A stretch of 64,000 nucleotides of DNA from CANKHA01 sp963750965 (GTDB lineage: Bacteria; Pseudomonadota; Alphaproteobacteria; Rhizobiales; Xanthobacteraceae): the NCBI GenBank assembly GCA_963750965.1, contig CAVVSK010000004.1, positions 29,563 to 93,562 of the forward strand. Reading direction: 5' to 3'. Below the pieces are notes generated by a model, which worked only from the letters and a program-made list of their open reading frames with translations, searched no databases and was not told the origin of the DNA. Positions 28,825 through 38,156 of the stretch are shown here, in pieces. Position 1 is the stretch's first letter. Each line of letters begins with the position of its first letter. A program made the position numbers and the translations under genes.

Positions 28825-29327
28825 TGGCCATGGCACATCCAAAAGCGGGCCTGCGGCCCTACCTGCCGGCCGACGCGCCGCTGCTCGCAGAAATCTTCCG
28901 CGCCAGCATAGAGGAACTGACCACCGAAGATTACAGCGAGGCACAGCAGGAAGCTTGGGCAGCTGCTGCGGACGATGAGAAAGCCTTCGCCGAGCGCCTC
29001 GGTGAGCAGCTGACGCTGGTCGGTACCCTGAACGGCTCTCCCGTCGGCTTTATCTCGCTTGAAGGGCGGGAGCAGATCGGCATGCTTTACGTGCATCCGG
29101 CCGCCGCGGGGCAGGGCGTCGGCACCATGCTTTACGATGCGGTGGAAAAGCTCGCCGCCGCGCGCGGCGCGTCCAAGCTAATCGTAGAAGCCAGCGACAG
29201 CGCCAGCGCTTTCTTCCAGCACCGCGGCTTTGTCGCCCAGCAGCGCAATACCGTGCTCCGCGGCGACGAATGGCTCGCCAACACGACCATGGAAAAGAAG
29301 CTGGGCGTCCAGGGGAGCAACCCATGA
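28824..29327 (+). CDS. GNAT family N-acetyltransferase
   Basis: 167 residues, start overlapping the cysS stop. The acetyl-CoA binding motif A is visible as IGMLYVHPAAAGQGVGTMLYD, preceded by the beta strand VGFISLE and followed by LIVEASDSASAFFQHRGF, as in GNAT proteins acting on small molecules. The substrate is unknown. It overlaps the following small gene by ATGA. Confidence 0.9.
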   Translation: MAMAHPKAGLRPYLPADAPLLAEIFRASIEELTTEDYSEAQQEAWAAAADDEKAFAERLGEQLTLVGTLNGSPVGFISLEGREQIGMLYVHPAAAGQGVGTMLYDAVEKLAAARGASKLIVEASDSASAFFQHRGFVAQQRNTVLRGDEWLANTTMEKKLGVQGSNP

Positions 29328-29437
29328 AACAGCCGGAAACACCGTTCCCGCGCCACTGGATCTATTACATCGCGCTCAAGGTCGTGATCCTGGTGATCGG
29401 CGCGGCTATCGCGCTTTATGTTTACGGAGTTTTGTGA
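29324..29437 (+). CDS. 37-residue single-pass membrane peptide
   Basis: Short frame from ATG 29324 to TGA 29437. It overlaps the acetyltransferase stop in an ATGA arrangement and ends 6 bases before cimA. After about 14 polar residues (MKQPETPFPRHWIYY) comes one hydrophobic helix to the C-terminus. Tight packing on both sides and one clean transmembrane segment make it a likely real gene, although too short for standard gene finding. Function unknown. Confidence 0.65.
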   Translation: MKQPETPFPRHWIYYIALKVVILVIGAAIALYVYGVL

Positions 29438-29443
29438 AGAGCG

Positions 29444-31102
29444 ATGCCGAAACAACGGATCTATCTGTTCGACACCACGCTGCGCGACGGCGCGCAGACA
29501 AACGGCGTCGACTTCACATTGGCCGACAAGATGGCGATCGCCGCCATGCTGGACGACCTTGGCATCGATTATATCGAGGGCGGCTATCCAGGGGCAAACC
29601 CGACCGACACCGAGTTCTTTTCCGAGCACCGATCTTTGCAAGGCACCTTTACCGCTTTTGGTATGACGCGGCGGCCCGGCCGCTCCACCTCGAACGACCC
29701 CGGCCTTGCGGCGCTGCTCGCGGCCAAGGCTGATGCGATCTGTTTCGTCGCGAAATCCTGGGACTATCACGTGCGCGTGGCGCTGCAGACCACGGAGGAA
29801 GAGAATCTCGCCTCCATCCGCGATAGCGTGAAGGCCGCAACAGCCAAAGGTCGGGAGGTGCTGCTCGACTGCGAGCATTTCTTCGACGGCTACAAGGCCA
29901 ACCCAACATACGCGCTGGCCTGCGCCAAGGCCGCCTATGAGCAGGGCGCGCGCTGGGTGGTGCTATGCGACACCAACGGCGGCACACTGCCGCACGAGGT
30001 TGAATTGATCGTCGGCGAGGTTGTGAAGCACATTCCTGGCGATCACGTGGGTATCCACGCGCACAACGATACCGAGCAGGCGGTGGCGAATTCCTTTGCC
30101 GCGGTGCGCGCGGGCGCGCGCCAGATCCAGGGCACGCTTAACGGGTTGGGAGAACGCTGCGGCAATGCCAATCTCGTTTCCATTATTCCGACGCTGAAGC
30201 TGAAGCCGGATTATGCAAAGGAGTTCGAGATCGCGGTATCCGAGCAGAAGCTCAAGAGCCTCACCCAGGTTTCGCATGCACTCGATGAGCTGCTCAACCG
30301 TGGCCCCAATAGGCACGCGCCTTATGTGGGTGAAAGCGCCTTCGCCACAAAAGCGGGAATTCATGCTTCGGCGATCGTGAAAGAGCTTGAGGCTGATCTT
30401 GCCAGCGCCGAACATATTGAGAATGGCAGCCAGCGCGAGCCGACACGGGCAAAGAGCTATGAGCACGTGGCGCCGGAAAGCGTCGGCAACCGGCGCAAGC
30501 TCCTGGTGTCGGATCAGGCCGGCCGCGCCAATGTGCTGGCCGAATTGGAGCGCATCGGCATCAAGGTCGACAAGGACGATCCCCGAATCGGGCGGTTGCT
30601 CGAAGAAGTAAAGAGCCGCGAGTCCGCCGGTTACGCCTATGAATCGGCAGACGCCTCTTTCGACGTGCTGGCGCGGCGTATGATGGGGCAGGTGCCGGAT
30701 TTCTTCACGGTCGAACGGTTCGACGTGAGTGTCGAACACCGCATCAATGCGATAGGCGAACGCATTGCCGTATCGAGCGCCCTTGTTAAGGTGAAGATCG
30801 GCGACGAGACGCTGATCTCGGCCGGGGAGGGGAATGGCCCCGTCAACGCGCTCGACGTCGCGCTGCGCAAGGATTTGGGAAAATACCAACGCTATATCGA
30901 AAATCTCGAGCTGACGGATTACCGCGTCCGTATCCTAAACTCCGGTACCGAAGCCGTGACGCGGGTTTTGATCGAAAGCAAGGATGAGAATGACGAGACC
31001 TGGACGACGGTGGGCGTCTCGCCCAACATTATTGACGCCTCCTTCCAGGCCTTGATGGATTCCATCGTCTACAAGCTGATCAAGAGCGGGGCGGCGGCCT
31101 AA
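29444..31102 (+). CDS. cimA: Citramalate synthase
   Basis: Condenses pyruvate and acetyl-CoA to (R)-citramalate, an isoleucine precursor route that bypasses threonine. 552 residues. The N-terminal TIM barrel begins LFDTTLRDGAQTNGVDFT, with GIHAHNDTEQAVANS and GTLNGLGERCGNANL as metal and substrate motifs. A C-terminal LeuA-type regulatory domain (about 400-545) suggests isoleucine feedback. The length and the TNGVDF variant fit the long CimA family rather than 2-isopropylmalate synthase. Confidence 0.94.
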   Translation: MPKQRIYLFDTTLRDGAQTNGVDFTLADKMAIAAMLDDLGIDYIEGGYPGANPTDTEFFSEHRSLQGTFTAFGMTRRPGRSTSNDPGLAALLAAKADAICFVAKSWDYHVRVALQTTEEENLASIRDSVKAATAKGREVLLDCEHFFDGYKANPTYALACAKAAYEQGARWVVLCDTNGGTLPHEVELIVGEVVKHIPGDHVGIHAHNDTEQAVANSFAAVRAGARQIQGTLNGLGERCGNANLVSIIPTLKLKPDYAKEFEIAVSEQKLKSLTQVSHALDELLNRGPNRHAPYVGESAFATKAGIHASAIVKELEADLASAEHIENGSQREPTRAKSYEHVAPESVGNRRKLLVSDQAGRANVLAELERIGIKVDKDDPRIGRLLEEVKSRESAGYAYESADASFDVLARRMMGQVPDFFTVERFDVSVEHRINAIGERIAVSSALVKVKIGDETLISAGEGNGPVNALDVALRKDLGKYQRYIENLELTDYRVRILNSGTEAVTRVLIESKDENDETWTTVGVSPNIIDASFQALMDSIVYKLIKSGAAA

Positions 31103-31114
31103 AGGAAAACCTTT

Positions 31115-31570
31115 ATGCATGGGCGACGCGGAACGGCCGGGCGGCTGCGCATCGAAGCCTGTGCTTGCACGCGGCGGGCCGTGCTGGCGATTGCGGCAGT
31201 AGCTTTGTTCGCACCGCGGGTCAAAGCCGCGCCGGCCGAGCATCAGGAATTCATCGAAGCTGCGTTCCGGATGAAAGACGAAGCCGTGCGCGCGGGCGAC
31301 CAGGCTTTTGGCGCAGTCGTGGTCAAGGACCGCCGCATCATCGGTTTCGGGCCAAGCCGGGTGATTTTGCGCAAGGACTGGACGGCGCATGCTGAGCGGG
31401 AGGCAATACGCGCGGCGCAGGCGCGGCTGGGCAATTCGGATCTGCGCGGCTGCTTGCTCTATTCAACTTCGCGGCCTTGCTCGAATTGCGAGGCAGCTGC
31501 GGCGGAGGCCGGCATCGCTCGTATGTTCCACGGTAGCGAAGCGACGGACGCCGGCCGACCGCGAGCGTAG
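31115..31570 (+). CDS. Deaminase-fold zinc protein with apparent signal peptide
   Basis: 151 residues, 12 bases after cimA, with an AAGGAAAA Shine-Dalgarno sequence. The deaminase zinc site is present: AHAEREA (His and catalytic Glu) and PCSNCEAA. The N-terminus has Arg-rich residues and a hydrophobic stretch (about 20-36, TRRAVLAIAAVALFAP) ending VKA-AP, like an export signal and possibly Tat-type because of the paired Arg. Cytidine/guanine deaminases are normally cytosolic, so an exported member is unusual. Substrate unknown. Confidence 0.7.
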   Translation: MHGRRGTAGRLRIEACACTRRAVLAIAAVALFAPRVKAAPAEHQEFIEAAFRMKDEAVRAGDQAFGAVVVKDRRIIGFGPSRVILRKDWTAHAEREAIRAAQARLGNSDLRGCLLYSTSRPCSNCEAAAAEAGIARMFHGSEATDAGRPRA

Positions 31571-31571
31571 A

Positions 31572-32177
31572 TCACATCCGTTCGGGCTCGACCGCCTTCA
31601 TTTCCTTTTCTTCGGGCGGAACCGGTGCAAGCGCCGCGCGCAGGCGCGGCAGAATTTCATCAACAGAATTGGCGACCAGAAGCTTCACCGCTAAGCCGGG
31701 CCGGATGAATTCCAGCTTCTCCATGTGGTCGAACAACACACAGAGCGGATCCCAGAAATGCTCAATGTTGGCGGCGAGAATTGGTTTTTTATGCCGGCCG
31801 AGCTGGGACCAGGTGAGCTGCTCGACTGTTTCTTCGAGCGTGCCGACGCCGCCCGGCAACGCGACGAAGGCGTCAGAACGCTCGAACATGATCCGTTTGC
31901 GCTCGTGCATGTCCTTGGTGATGACTATTTCCTGCGCCTCCTCCAGCATGCGCTCACGTGCGATCAGAAATTCCGGGATCACGCCAGTGACTTTGCCGCC
32001 GTGCTTGAGCACCGATTTGGCGAGCTCACCCATGAGCCCGATGGAGCCGCCGCCATAAATCAGGCCGATGTCATTTTCCGCCAGGATTTTTCCGAATTTG
32101 CGCGCTGCTTTGACGAAGGCGGGGTTTTTGCCCGGGCCCGAGCCGCAATAGACACAGATAGTTCGAAGCATGCTCAT
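31572..32177 (-). CDS. LOG family nucleoside-monophosphate phosphoribohydrolase (TIGR00730)
   Basis: 201 residues from the ATG at 32177. The family signatures ICVYCGSGPG, IYGGGSIGLMG and the PGGVGTLEETVEQLTW box (LOG motif PGGxGTxxE) are present. Such enzymes cleave cytokinin riboside monophosphates or AMP to base plus ribose 5-phosphate. The C-terminus is a Pro/Glu-rich tail. Convergent with the deaminase gene, whose stop lies one base from its own stop codon. Confidence 0.92.
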   Translation of the reverse strand: MSMLRTICVYCGSGPGKNPAFVKAARKFGKILAENDIGLIYGGGSIGLMGELAKSVLKHGGKVTGVIPEFLIARERMLEEAQEIVITKDMHERKRIMFERSDAFVALPGGVGTLEETVEQLTWSQLGRHKKPILAANIEHFWDPLCVLFDHMEKLEFIRPGLAVKLLVANSVDEILPRLRAALAPVPPEEKEMKAVEPERM

Positions 32178-32226
32178 GATTCGGATGTGGCATTCCCTTG
32201 CAGGGAGCGTCAAGCCGGGCTGCGGT

Positions 32227-32252
32227 AACGCCGAGGCCGGGAGTGCGGTTCC
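32227..32252 (-). promoter_or_regulatory. Possible sigma-EcfG promoter for the LOG-family gene
   Basis: On the minus strand GGAAC (32252-32248), 17 bases, then CGTT (32230-32227). The spacing is one base longer than most sites here, and the -10 is about 50 bases from the start codon. A candidate only. Confidence 0.35.
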
Positions 32253-32359
32253 GTAAGGCCACGATGATGCCGCTTTGTCGCGTGACCTTCTCCCGAAATC
32301 CCTTATATGAATGGTCGGCGGTCTGCCCCATGCGCGGGCTGGCGCGCATTAGGCAGGGC

Positions 32360-34333
32360 ATGAGCGATATCCAAGTTCGATCCATTCGTTCGCTAAAGCG
32401 CGACGTTTCCGGGGAAACCGCCAACGGCACCCTGCTTCAGACCATACGCAGGCTCTGGCCTTATATCTGGCCGCACGACCGTCCCGACCTGAAGAGCCGG
32501 GTCACGATCGCCATGGCGCTCTTGTTGATCGCCAAGCTGGCGACCATCGCCGTGCCGTTTACCTTCAAATGGGCGACCGATGCCTTGACCGGCCAAGGCA
32601 GCGCGCCCGTGGCTCCAGACTGGCTTGGCTGGGCGCTGGTAGGACCGATCACCCTCACCATCGCGTACGGCGGCATGCGTATCGTGATGGCGGTGGTTAC
32701 CCAGGCGCGCGACGGCATGTTCGCCAAAGTGGCGATGAACGCGGTGCGCAATCTTGCGCTGATGACCTTCAAGCACATGCATGAGCTGTCGCTGCGCTTT
32801 CATCTTGAGCGCAAGACTGGCGGGCTGACCCGTGTGCTTGAGCGTGGCCGCAACGGGATAGAGACCATCGTGCGTATGGTGATCCTGCAGGCCGCGCCTA
32901 CCATCATCGAACTGGTGATGATCGTTGCGGTGCTGCTCTACCAGTTCGACTGGCGATACGTCGCGGTGATCTTTGTCACTATTATCGCTTATACGTCGTA
33001 CACCTATTTCGCGACGGAATGGCGCATCGGCATCCGCCGCAAGATGAACGAAAGCGACAGCGACGCCAATACAAAGGCCATCAACTCGCTGCTCAATTAC
33101 GAGACAGTGAAATACTTCAGCGCCGAGCAGCGCGAGGCGCGGCGCTATGACAAATCCATGGAGCGCTACGAGGTCGCGAGCGTGAATTCCTACGTCTCGC
33201 TCGCTGTGCTGAACGCCGGGCAGGCCGCGATCTTTGCCATGGGTCTCACCGCGGTGATGGCGCTTTGTGTCAACGGTATCCGTAACGGCACCAACACGAT
33301 CGGCGATTTCGTCATGATCAACGCCATGATGATCCAGCTCTACCAGCCGCTGAATTTCATGGGCATGATCTATCGCGAGATCAAGCAGGGCATCATCGAC
33401 ATCGAGATCATGTTCTCGATCCTAGGGCGTGAAGCCGAGATCAAGGACCGCCCGGGTGCGCCGCCGCTGAAAGTGACGAATGGTGTCATTCGCTTCGACA
33501 ATGTTTCTTTTTCCTACGAGCCGGCACGTCCCATCTTGAAGGGCTTGAGTTTCGAAGTGCCGGCGGGCCGCACGATCGCCATCGTCGGTCCGTCCGGCGC
33601 GGGCAAATCGACCATCTCGCGGCTGCTCTTTCGCTTTTATGAGATAAGCGGCGGGCGCATCTTGATCGACGGCCAAGATATCCGCGAAGTAACGCAGGCC
33701 TCCTTGCGCCAGGCAATCGGCATGGTGCCGCAGGATACCGTGCTCTTCAACGACACCATCCGGTACAACATCCGCTATGGCCGATGGGAAGCAAGCGATG
33801 CCGAAGTTGAGGAAGCCGCGCGCCTGGCGCAGATCGACGGCTTCATCCAGATGGCACCCAAAGGCTACGAGACCGAAGTCGGCGAACGTGGATTGAAGCT
33901 GTCCGGCGGCGAGAAGCAGCGCGTCGCCATCGCGCGCACGATCCTGAAAGGCCCGCCGATCCTGGTGCTCGACGAAGCAACGTCGGCGCTGGACAGCCAT
34001 ACCGAGAAAGACATTCAGGATGCGCTCGACCGCGTGTCGCGGAACCGCACTACGCTGGTGATTGCCCATCGGCTCTCTACCATCGTCGCCGCCGACGAGA
34101 TCATCGTGCTCGACAAGGGAGTGATCGTGGAGCGCGGCACGCATTACCAGCTCCTCGAGGCCAACGGCCTCTATGCCAGCATGTGGAATCGCCAGCGCGA
34201 GGCCGAGGAAGCGCGCGAGAAACTGGCGCGTGTCGAGGAAGAAGAGGGCGGCGAGAACCGCAACCCGCCGGAGGTTGAACGCGTTCCGCCTGAAGCGGAT
34301 AAATTGTCCGCCGATGCGGCAGAGTACCATTAA
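32360..34333 (+). CDS. Atm1-type ABC exporter (fused permease/ATPase)
   Basis: 657 residues from the ATG at 32360 (Shine-Dalgarno AGGCAGGG). Six membrane helices (about 45-330) precede the nucleotide-binding domain with Walker A GPSGAGKST, the LSGGEKQ signature, Walker B ILVLDEATSALD and the switch His (VIAHRLS). The sequence is closest in look to the Atm1/HMT1 group exporting glutathione-linked or Fe-S-related compounds, for example ETVKYFSAEQREARRYD and LNAGQAAIF. The charged C-terminal tail ends near residue 657. Single gene. Confidence 0.92.
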   Translation: MSDIQVRSIRSLKRDVSGETANGTLLQTIRRLWPYIWPHDRPDLKSRVTIAMALLLIAKLATIAVPFTFKWATDALTGQGSAPVAPDWLGWALVGPITLTIAYGGMRIVMAVVTQARDGMFAKVAMNAVRNLALMTFKHMHELSLRFHLERKTGGLTRVLERGRNGIETIVRMVILQAAPTIIELVMIVAVLLYQFDWRYVAVIFVTIIAYTSYTYFATEWRIGIRRKMNESDSDANTKAINSLLNYETVKYFSAEQREARRYDKSMERYEVASVNSYVSLAVLNAGQAAIFAMGLTAVMALCVNGIRNGTNTIGDFVMINAMMIQLYQPLNFMGMIYREIKQGIIDIEIMFSILGREAEIKDRPGAPPLKVTNGVIRFDNVSFSYEPARPILKGLSFEVPAGRTIAIVGPSGAGKSTISRLLFRFYEISGGRILIDGQDIREVTQASLRQAIGMVPQDTVLFNDTIRYNIRYGRWEASDAEVEEAARLAQIDGFIQMAPKGYETEVGERGLKLSGGEKQRVAIARTILKGPPILVLDEATSALDSHTEKDIQDALDRVSRNRTTLVIAHRLSTIVAADEIIVLDKGVIVERGTHYQLLEANGLYASMWNRQREAEEAREKLARVEEEEGGENRNPPEVERVPPEADKLSADAAEYH

Positions 34334-34350
34334 AGGCATTTGAAATTCCC

Positions 34351-35049
34351 ATGTCGATCGCCGCCTCCATCCGCTCCCAGCTCGTTCCTATCCGCCCGGA
34401 AGGCTATCCCTTCATCGGGATTTTTGCCCTCGCCACGCTGATACTGTTCTGGTTATGGGAGCCGTTGGGATGGATCGGGATCGCGCTCACCATATGGTGT
34501 GCGCTGTTCTTCCGTGATCCGCCGCGGGTGACACCCGCGCGCGAGGGCTTGCTGGTTGCTCCCGCGGATGGCCGCATCAGTATGGTGACGCAGGCCCCGC
34601 CGCCGCCAGAACTCGGCATGGGCGACGCGCCGCTGCCGCGCATCTCCATTTTCATGAGTGTGTTCGATTGTCACGTCAACCGAAGTCCGTTGGCGGGCCG
34701 GATCGAGCGCATCGCCTACCGGGCCGGCGTTTTCCTCAATGCCGATCTCGACAAGGCGAGCGAAGATAATGAGCGCAATTCCTTTCTCATTGCCGCACCC
34801 GGCGTGAGCATCGCGGTGGTGCAGATCGCGGGCCTGGTGGCGCGCCGCATCGTTTCCTTCACAACCGAAGGGCAAAGCATCGAAGCCGGGCAGCGCCTCG
34901 GCATGATCCGCTTCGGCTCGCGCGTCGACGTCTATTTGCCGGTCGGCGGAAGCTTTCTGGTTGCGCTGGGACAACGGGCCGTCGCAGGCGAAACCGTGAT
35001 CGCCGACCTGCGCGTGACACAAGACGACAGGAACTTCCGGGTCGATTGA
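34351..35049 (+). CDS. psd: Phosphatidylserine decarboxylase proenzyme
   Basis: Makes phosphatidylethanolamine from phosphatidylserine. 232 residues, the short bacterial type. Two hydrophobic helices are at the N-terminus (about 22-50). LVAPADGRIS, FMSVFDCHVNRSP and, near residue 190, MIRFGSRVDVY are present. The Gly-Ser bond in RFGSR is the self-cleavage site that creates the pyruvoyl group. It is followed by pssA after about 60 bases, the usual pairing in alphaproteobacteria. Confidence 0.95.
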   Translation: MSIAASIRSQLVPIRPEGYPFIGIFALATLILFWLWEPLGWIGIALTIWCALFFRDPPRVTPAREGLLVAPADGRISMVTQAPPPPELGMGDAPLPRISIFMSVFDCHVNRSPLAGRIERIAYRAGVFLNADLDKASEDNERNSFLIAAPGVSIAVVQIAGLVARRIVSFTTEGQSIEAGQRLGMIRFGSRVDVYLPVGGSFLVALGQRAVAGETVIADLRVTQDDRNFRVD

Positions 35050-35112
35050 TTGCTTAACTACATTACCGCATCCGGTGGCGGTCACCGCGTAAAAACAGCT
35101 ATATTGAACAAA

Positions 35113-36000
35113 ATGTCATTCACGCCTCTTGATCCAGAACGCTCCGAGAGCACGCGCCGCCGCTTCCGGCCCGTGCCGGTTCGAATGCTGTTGCCCAATC
35201 TTGTTACGTTGCTGGCACTTTGCGTCGGACTGACCGGCATCAGGCTCGCCTTCGAAGGCAAGCTGGAGCTCGCGCTCTATGCGATCGTCTTTGCCGCGGC
35301 GCTGGATGGCATCGATGGCCGACTTGCGCGCCTGATCAAGGGCCAGTCCAAGTTCGGCGCGGAACTCGACAGCCTTGCCGACTTCATGAATTTCGGCTGC
35401 GCGCCGGCGCTCTTTCTTTATCTGTGGGGGCTGAAAGATATCGGCAATGTCGGCTGGATCGGCGCGATGGTTTTTGCCATCTGCGCGGCGCTGCGGCTTG
35501 CGCGATTCAACGTGATGATCGACGACCCGAACAGGCCGGCATGGGCGGCCAACTATTTCACCGGCATGCCGGCCCCGGCGGGCGCACTGGTCGTGCTATT
35601 GCCGATCTACATCAGCCTGCTCGGCTTTTTCAAAGCGCCCGCGGCCCTGACGTTGCTCTATACGCTGGCGATAGCCGGCCTGATGGTTTCCCGCATTCCG
35701 GTGTTCTCCGGCAAACGCGTGGGCCAGCGCGTGCCGCCGGAGATGCTGCTGCCGGTTTTTGCGGCCATCGTTGTCTTCTTCGCCCTGCTGATTAGTTATC
35801 CGTGGGAAGTGCTTACCGTCGGCACGCTGATTTATCTGGCGTTGCTGCCGTTTGGATGGAGGTCGTATCAGCGCAGGGCGGCGGGCGACGTTTCCTCCGT
35901 TCTCCATGCGCAGGCGGAGGGGCCCGCGGTTGAGCCGCAATCGCCGACGATCGAAACGCCGGAACGTCCCGAAGAGGTTCGTCCTAACACGCGTCATTAA
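35113..36000 (+). CDS. pssA: CDP-diacylglycerol-serine O-phosphatidyltransferase
   Basis: Makes phosphatidylserine, the substrate of the adjacent psd product. 295 residues from the ATG at 35113; the frame is open from 35050. Several membrane helices are visible. The CDP-alcohol phosphatidyltransferase motif DG-x2-AR-x8-G-x3-D-x3-D is exact (DGRLARLIKGQSKFGAELD, then SLAD). The polar C-terminal tail of about 45 residues is low-complexity. Confidence 0.95.
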   Translation: MSFTPLDPERSESTRRRFRPVPVRMLLPNLVTLLALCVGLTGIRLAFEGKLELALYAIVFAAALDGIDGRLARLIKGQSKFGAELDSLADFMNFGCAPALFLYLWGLKDIGNVGWIGAMVFAICAALRLARFNVMIDDPNRPAWAANYFTGMPAPAGALVVLLPIYISLLGFFKAPAALTLLYTLAIAGLMVSRIPVFSGKRVGQRVPPEMLLPVFAAIVVFFALLISYPWEVLTVGTLIYLALLPFGWRSYQRRAAGDVSSVLHAQAEGPAVEPQSPTIETPERPEEVRPNTRH

Positions 36001-36214
36001 TAACGAAAGCCAAACGTCGGCGTTCGAGCCAGACACGTCGCGATTGGGCAGCAAATACCCAAGTTGAGCCTCGCTTTAACGAGTTGTGGTCAGTCTTTTT
36101 CGACTCCGGAACGCATCAGAGTCGGTAAAAGAGCCCAGGGAAAGCCCTTGGTGCCCGCCAAAAGCCGGTGATATAAGGCCGTCCCGTTCCGCGGCGGCGA
36201 GACTCACTCGATCC

Positions 36215-38135
36215 ATGACAAAGAGCCCAGAGACGCTGCCGCACAAGGCCGCGACGGAGCCTGTTCATCATCGGCCCGGCAAGTCGAACTTTTGGAAGCT
36301 TACGCTCGGCAGCATTGGCGTCGTTTACGGAGACATCGGAACCAGTCCGCTTTATGCGTTCCGCGAGGCGGCGAAGGCAGCCGCCGCCGGTGGCGCGTGT
36401 CGACCGGGAAATCGTGCTCGGCGTGCTGTCGCTCATTCTCTGGGCACTCATCCTCGTCGTTACCCTGAAATACGTGCTGATCCTCCTGCGCGCCGATAAT
36501 AACGGGGAAGGCGGCACGCTCTCGCTGACAGCGCTCGCCTTCCGCGCGCTAGGGCGGAGGACGCCGGTGGTGTTGATGCTGGGTATTGTGGGCGCAGCCA
36601 TGTTCTATGGCTCCTCGCTGATCACGCCCGCGCTTTCTGTGCTCTCGGCAGTAGAAGGTCTGCGTATCGTCACGCCGGCCTTCGAGCCCTTCGTGCTGCC
36701 GCTCACTTTTGTCATTCTGGCGGCCCTGTTCGCTGTGCAATCGTATGGCACCGGCAAGGTTTCGGCACTGTTCGGACCCATCACCGTGATTTGGTTTCTG
36801 GTCATGGCGGTGATCGGCGGGATGCATATCGCCGACGACCCGGAGGTGCTTCTGGCGATCAACCCGCTTTATGGCATCACCTTCCTCCTGGGGAACGGAG
36901 CTATCGGGATGGTGACCCTCGGAGCCGTGTTCCTTGCCGTCACCGGCAGCGAAGCGCTCTATGCCGATCTCGGCCACTTCGGGCGCCGGCCCATCCAAAG
37001 CGCGTGGTTTTTACTGGTGCTGCCAGCACTGGTGATCAATTATTTCGGGCAGGGCGCACTCGTGCTGTCGCATCCCGAAACGATCGAGAATCCCTTTTTT
37101 CGCCTGGTACCGGAATCGATGCTGCTGCCGCTCATAGCGATGGCGACTGCAGCGACCATCATCGCCAGCCAGGCAGTGATCACCGGCGCTTATTCCATAA
37201 CCCAGCAGGCGATCCAGCTTGGGCTTTTGCCGCGTTTTGAAATCCGTCACACTTCGGCAGCGCATTACGGCCAGATCTATATTCCACGCATAAACGTGCT
37301 GCTATTTGTGGGCGTGATGTTGCTGGTCGGCGTCTTCCGCACCTCGAGCGATCTTGCCGCGGCTTACGTTCTCGCCGTAGCCGCCACCGAATGGGTTGCC
37401 GCTCCGCTTGGACTGATCGTGATATGGAAGCTTTGGCAGAAACCGCTTTGGTTGGCCGCGCTGCTCATGAGTCCGTTTATCGTGATCGACAGCGTGTTTG
37501 TGGCCGCTACTGCTTCCGAGTTTCTCAACGGGGCATGGGTGCCGGTCGCGTTTGGCGCACTTATTATTCTAGTGATGCTGACGTGGCTTCGCGGTATGAA
37601 CTTTCTGGCACAGAAGACCCGCCGCACCGAGATCCCACTCGACACTCTCCTTCGCAGCTTTGAAAAAAAGCCGCCGCACAGCGTGCCGGGAACGGCTGTG
37701 TTCCTCACCAGCACGCCGGATTTCGCGCCGACCGCGCTCCTGCACAACCTGAAACACAACAAGGTCCTGCACCAGCACAACGTGGTCCTGACCGTCGTGA
37801 TCGCCGACACGCCGCGCATCCCACCGCACGATCGGGTGACGATCACGCCGATTTCCTCCGGCTTCACTTTGGTGTCGCTGCGCTTCGGCTATGTGGAGGA
37901 GCCCAATGTGCCGAAGGCGCTGGCTATAGCGCGCAAGCACGGCTGGCAGTTTGACATCATGTCGACATCGTTTTTCCTTTCCCGCCGGGCACTGAAGCCC
38001 GCCGCCCATTCCGGCATGCCGCGCTGGCAAGACCGGCTATTCATCTGGCTGGCCCGATCGGCGAGCGACGCCACCGACTTCTTCCAGATACCGACCGGCA
38101 GGGTGGTGGAAGTCGGCACGCAAGTGACCATTTAG
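36215..38135 (+). pseudogene. kup: Potassium uptake protein Kup, frameshifted near 36400
   Basis: Kup/HAK/KT potassium:proton symporter split over two frames. The first frame begins at ATG 36215 (MTKSPETL) and carries the family signature GSIGVVYGDIGTSPLYAFREA. At about 36396-36402 it loses homology, and the next frame takes over at VDREIVLGVLSLI and runs intact to 38135 (ending VGTQVTI). Skipping one base (for example the T at 36400) restores a normal protein of about 639 residues with 12 membrane helices. Everything else is intact, so this is either a recent mutation or a one-base sequence error. Translated alone, the second frame would lack the first helix. Confidence 0.85.
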
Positions 38136-38156
38136 GTCTGTGCCTGGGACGAAACG

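Noticed and set aside
29963..30889. Minus-strand frame of 308 codons inside cimA
   Set aside because: cimA on the plus strand is complete and clearly recognised; the minus frame has no family features.
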